The notes below the pieces were generated by a model, which was not told the origin of the DNA, made no database searches, and worked only from the letters and a program-made list of their open reading frames with translations. Made by a program: the position numbers and the translations under genes. Of a stretch of DNA of 64,000 bases, positions 61,383 through 64,000 are shown one piece after another. The stretch comes from Prevotella communis (GTDB lineage: Bacteria > Bacteroidota > Bacteroidia > Bacteroidales > Bacteroidaceae). The stretch lies in NCBI RefSeq assembly GCF_022024115.1, contig NZ_CP091792.1, positions 2,418,001-2,482,000 of the forward strand. The letters are read 5' to 3'. Position 1 is the first letter of the stretch; every line of letters starts with the position of its first letter.

Positions 61383-62675
61383 ATGAAGCATATCATTATT
61401 TTAGGCGACGGCATGGCCGACCATAAGGTCGACCGCCTTGGCGGGAAGACCCTTCTGCAATATGCACGTCCTGAATACATGAACCGCCTGGCAAAGGCAG
61501 GCCGAACAGGCCGTTTGGTTACCGTTCCCGAGGGTTTCCCCCCAGGTTCAGAAGTAGCCAATACCGCCATCCTGGGCTATGACCTCAACAAGGTCTATGA
61601 AGGACGCGGTCCTCTGGAAGCAGCTTCTATTGGTTACGAGATGCAAGCCGATGATTTCGCCATCCGCTGTAATATCATCACACTCGAGGATGGAAAGATT
61701 ATCACCCACAATGGTGGTAACCTCCAAACGGAGGATGCCCGCATACTCATCGATTATCTCAACGAGACTCTCGCCAAGCCCATCAACGAGAAAGAGGGCT
61801 GCGAGCGCGTCAAGTTCATCTGTGGCATTCAGTATCGCCATCTGCTCATCATCAAGGGGGGCAACAAGCACATTGTCTGTGCTCCGCCCCACGATCATCC
61901 CAACGAGCCCTGGCATCCCCTCCTGGTAACCCCGGAGCCCGGTTTAGCAGACAGCGATACCGTGGTCAGCGATTCGGTCGCTGACACCTCTCATCTCTCC
62001 CCCACAGAAACCGCCTCTCTCATCAACGACCTCATCCTGCGTTCGCAGGAGCTCCTCGCCCAGCACCCTTTCAACCAGGCGCGTGCTGCCCGTGGTGAGC
62101 GTCAGGCCAACAGCATCTGGCCTTGGAGCGGCGGCTATCGTCCTTCCATGCAGACCCTCATGCAGCAGTACCCCCAGGTAAAGACGGGAGCTGTCATCTC
62201 GGCTGTCGATCTTATTCAGGGTATTGGCAAATATGCCGGCCTGCGCATCATCAAGGTGCCCGGTGCCACCGGACTGGCCGACACTAACTACGAAGGCAAG
62301 GCGCAGGCTGCCATCGACGCCCTGCAGACTGATGACTTCGTATTTGTGCATGTAGAGGCTACTGACGAGGCTGGCCATGATGGCGACCTCGACCTGAAGC
62401 TCAAGGCTATCGACTACCTGGACCAGCGCCTCATCAAGCCCATCTTCGAGGCCACCGAACAGATGAGCGAACCTGTATGCATCGCCATCCTGCCCGATCA
62501 CCCCACACCCGTTGAGCAGCGCATCCATGTCAACGAGCCAGTGCCTTTCCTTATATATTATAAAGGTATAGAGCCCGACGCTGTGGAGCACTATGATGAG
62601 GAGGCATGCGTCACTGGCAGTTATGGACTATTGCGCCTCCAGCAGTTCATGCAAGAATTCATGAGAATCAATTAG
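61383..62675 (+). CDS. Phosphoglycerate mutase (ApgM-like) homologue, putative homoserine kinase
   Basis: 430 residues. It is related to the archaeal-type cofactor-independent phosphoglycerate mutases of the alkaline phosphatase superfamily: HIIILGDGMADHKVDRLGGK (metal aspartate), GSEVANTAILGYD (nucleophile serine region), GYRPSMQTLM, and VHVEATDEAGHDGDLDLK with ILPDHPTP. In Bacteroidota and some others this subgroup sits between thrA and thrC and was proposed to replace ThrB as homoserine kinase (TIGR02535-type). The location here, with no thrB elsewhere in the window, supports that; mutase activity cannot be excluded. Confidence 0.85.
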   Translation: MKHIIILGDGMADHKVDRLGGKTLLQYARPEYMNRLAKAGRTGRLVTVPEGFPPGSEVANTAILGYDLNKVYEGRGPLEAASIGYEMQADDFAIRCNIITLEDGKIITHNGGNLQTEDARILIDYLNETLAKPINEKEGCERVKFICGIQYRHLLIIKGGNKHIVCAPPHDHPNEPWHPLLVTPEPGLADSDTVVSDSVADTSHLSPTETASLINDLILRSQELLAQHPFNQARAARGERQANSIWPWSGGYRPSMQTLMQQYPQVKTGAVISAVDLIQGIGKYAGLRIIKVPGATGLADTNYEGKAQAAIDALQTDDFVFVHVEATDEAGHDGDLDLKLKAIDYLDQRLIKPIFEATEQMSEPVCIAILPDHPTPVEQRIHVNEPVPFLIYYKGIEPDAVEHYDEEACVTGSYGLLRLQQFMQEFMRIN

Positions 62676-62710
62676 AATTATCAATTATCCATTGTCCATT
62701 ATCAATTCAT
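62676..62710. repeat. Five-unit heptamer tract filling the gap before thrC
   Basis: AATTATC AATTATC CATTGTC CATTATC AATTCAT: exactly 35 bp, from the base after the upstream TAG to the base before the thrC ATG. Confidence 0.92.
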
Positions 62711-64000
62711 ATGAAATACTATAGCACCAATGGAAAAGCCCCTGTGGCAGATCTTCGCAAAGCCGTGGTAAAAGGCTTGGCAGAAGACCGCGGACTCTAT
62801 ATGCCTGAGGTTATCAACAAACTGCCTCAGCAGTTCTTCACCGACATGCCGAAGATGAAGTTCCAGGGCATCGCTTTCAATGTGGCCAGTGCCTTTTTTG
62901 GCGACGATGTAGACCTCGACAGTCTGCAGGACCTGGTATACGACACCCTGCAGTTCCCTTGTCCCGTGGTCAAGGTCAAGGAAAGCATCTACTCCCTCGA
63001 ACTCTTCCACGGTCCCACCCTGGCCTTCAAGGATGTAGGTGCCCGCTTCATGGCTCGCCTCCTGCAGTATTTCCTGCGTCGTGGCGGTTCCGTATGTGGC
63101 GACGGTTCCGTATGTGGCGACGGTTCCGTATGTGGCGACGGTTACGTATGTGGCGACGGTTCCGTATGTGGCTGTGGTACAGCCACCAAATCCAAATCCG
63201 TCAACGTCCTCGTTGCCACCTCTGGCGACACCGGTTCTGCCGTGGCCAATGGTTTCCTGGGCGTCGATGGTATCCATGTCTATGTGCTCTATCCCAAGGG
63301 CAAGGTATCACCTATCCAAGAGTGCCAGTTCACCACGTTGGGCAAGAACATCACTGCCATTGAGGTCGATGGTGTCTTCGACGACTGTCAGGCTCTGGTC
63401 AAGAGCGCCTTCATGGACAAGGAACTCAACGAGCACATGATGCTCACCTCGGCCAACTCCATCAACGTGGCGCGTTTCCTGCCCCAGGCATTCTATTACT
63501 TCAATGCCGTGGCACAACTCATGGCCCTTGGCCACAACCCCGAAGACATCGTTATCTGCGTGCCATCAGGCAACTTCGGCAACATCTGTGCCGCCCTGTT
63601 TGGCCATCAGATGGGCATGCCCGTGAAGCGCTTCATTGCTGCCAACAATGCCAACGATATCTTCTTCAACTATCTGCAGACGGGCCAGTACAATCCCAAG
63701 CCCTCTAAGCAGACATTGGCTAACGCTATGGACGTGGGCGATCCCTCAAACTTTGCCCGTATCATCAACCTCTATTCTGAGAATGGCAAACTGTCGCCCG
63801 AGGAGACCCACAAGCGCATCACCAGCCTCATCAGCGGTGCCACCTATAGCGACGAACAGATTCGCGAGACCATGCGCCAGTGCTACAAGGAGACGGGCTA
63901 TATCCTCGATCCTCACGGAGCATGCGGCTATCGCGCCCTCGAGGAACAGCTCAAGCCCGGCGAGATTGGCGTCTTCTGCGAGACAGCCCATCCCGCGAAG
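62711..64000 (+). CDS. thrC: Threonine synthase (3' end beyond the window)
   Basis: 430 codons are seen; the frame is open at the last base, so only the very C-terminus is missing. PLP lysine in LAFKDVG; VLVATSGDTGSAVANGF, QFTTLGKNITAIEVDG, SANSINVARFLPQ and VPSGNFGNICAAL follow as in Bacteroidota ThrC. It converts phosphohomoserine to threonine. Between FLRR and VNVLVATSG, where related enzymes have only a few residues, about 36 extra residues are encoded by five 18-bp repeats (63086-63175, GSVCGD repeated), adding several cysteines. The enzyme otherwise looks intact. Third gene of the threonine operon. Confidence 0.93.
   Translation, partial: MKYYSTNGKAPVADLRKAVVKGLAEDRGLYMPEVINKLPQQFFTDMPKMKFQGIAFNVASAFFGDDVDLDSLQDLVYDTLQFPCPVVKVKESIYSLELFHGPTLAFKDVGARFMARLLQYFLRRGGSVCGDGSVCGDGSVCGDGYVCGDGSVCGCGTATKSKSVNVLVATSGDTGSAVANGFLGVDGIHVYVLYPKGKVSPIQECQFTTLGKNITAIEVDGVFDDCQALVKSAFMDKELNEHMMLTSANSINVARFLPQAFYYFNAVAQLMALGHNPEDIVICVPSGNFGNICAALFGHQMGMPVKRFIAANNANDIFFNYLQTGQYNPKPSKQTLANAMDVGDPSNFARIINLYSENGKLSPEETHKRITSLISGATYSDEQIRETMRQCYKETGYILDPHGACGYRALEEQLKPGEIGVFCETAHPAK
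63086..63175. repeat. Five 18-bp tandem repeats in frame within thrC
   Basis: GGTTCCGTATGTGGCGAC at 63086, 63104, 63122, 63140 (GGTTACG variant) and 63158 (ends GGCTGT); three copies are identical. Each encodes GSVCGD. Confidence 0.92.

Noticed and set aside
63086..63175. CRISPR-like array in thrC
   Set aside because: The 18-bp units are directly adjacent with no spacers, lie in frame in an enzyme gene, and no cas genes are present.

Overview
The window reads as a chromosomal segment of a Bacteroidota bacterium, most likely Prevotellaceae. Reasons: almost every transcription unit is preceded by the Bacteroidota promoter (-33 TTTG, about 19-21 bp, -7 TAnnTTTG) rather than a -35/-10 pair; Shine-Dalgarno sites are scarce; there are C-terminal sorting tails of the type IX secretion kind, a GldB-like lipoprotein, BspA-like leucine-rich repeat proteins, DUF4301 and DUF3943 proteins, an archaeal-type phosphoglycerate mutase homologue in the threonine operon, and a four-subunit 2-oxoacid:ferredoxin oxidoreductase. 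I see no rRNA, tRNA, CRISPR array, prophage or intact insertion sequence.

Layout. 1-13 kb: 3' end of a secreted lamin-tail protein, a BspA-like lipoprotein, an operon of dipeptidyl peptidase IV and a GH88/GH105-DUF4861 glycoside hydrolase, a GldB-like lipoprotein, a stand-alone DUF4861 protein, hemW with a WYL regulator, and a second BspA-like protein. 13-16 kb: an accessory patch with a 118-bp palindrome, an MNT-HEPN pair, an ECF-like sigma factor with a four-helix membrane protein, and a 462-bp non-coding palindromic element with 64-bp inverted arms. 16-30 kb: HAD phosphatase lipoprotein, pfkA, DUF3943 outer-membrane protein, DUF4301, mltG, glnS-TPR, dedA, a small exported protein, a metal-tailed FKBP isomerase, aroC and a probable small RNA. 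30-41 kb: a giant pectate-lyase-like secreted protein, pyrK-pyrD, an XRE regulator beside 0.7 kb of very A/T-rich DNA, holA, an HSDR_N protein, a zinc-ribbon coiled-coil protein and a Nif3 protein. 40-48 kb: cobU-cobT-cobS, a Tat-exported aldo/keto reductase, a small exported protein, and a phosphatase operon (histidine acid phosphatase, PafA-like phosphatase, Sel1 protein). 48-58 kb: korDABC, a second small exported paralogue, folD with a TPR gene, ffh, a queH::5-formyltetrahydrofolate cyclo-ligase fusion with a DnaJ/TerB protein and a cytidylate-kinase-like protein, and an FAD oxidoreductase. 58-64 kb: a zinc-ribbon membrane protein and the threonine operon thrA - putative homoserine kinase - thrC, cut by the window end.

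The most unusual feature is not a gene. More than a dozen short tandem tracts with different sequences but nearly always a 7-bp period are scattered through the window. Several fill the whole gap between genes of an operon and even supply stop or start codons (47512-47539, 48619-48646, 55116-55178, 62676-62710). Others sit in frame inside conserved enzymes (hemW, DUF4861, cobS, the FAD oxidoreductase). Related 8-, 9- and 18-bp versions lie between nif3 and the zinc-ribbon gene, inside cobT, and inside thrC. This resembles the heptanucleotide STRR repeats of cyanobacteria and would deserve a genome-wide survey.
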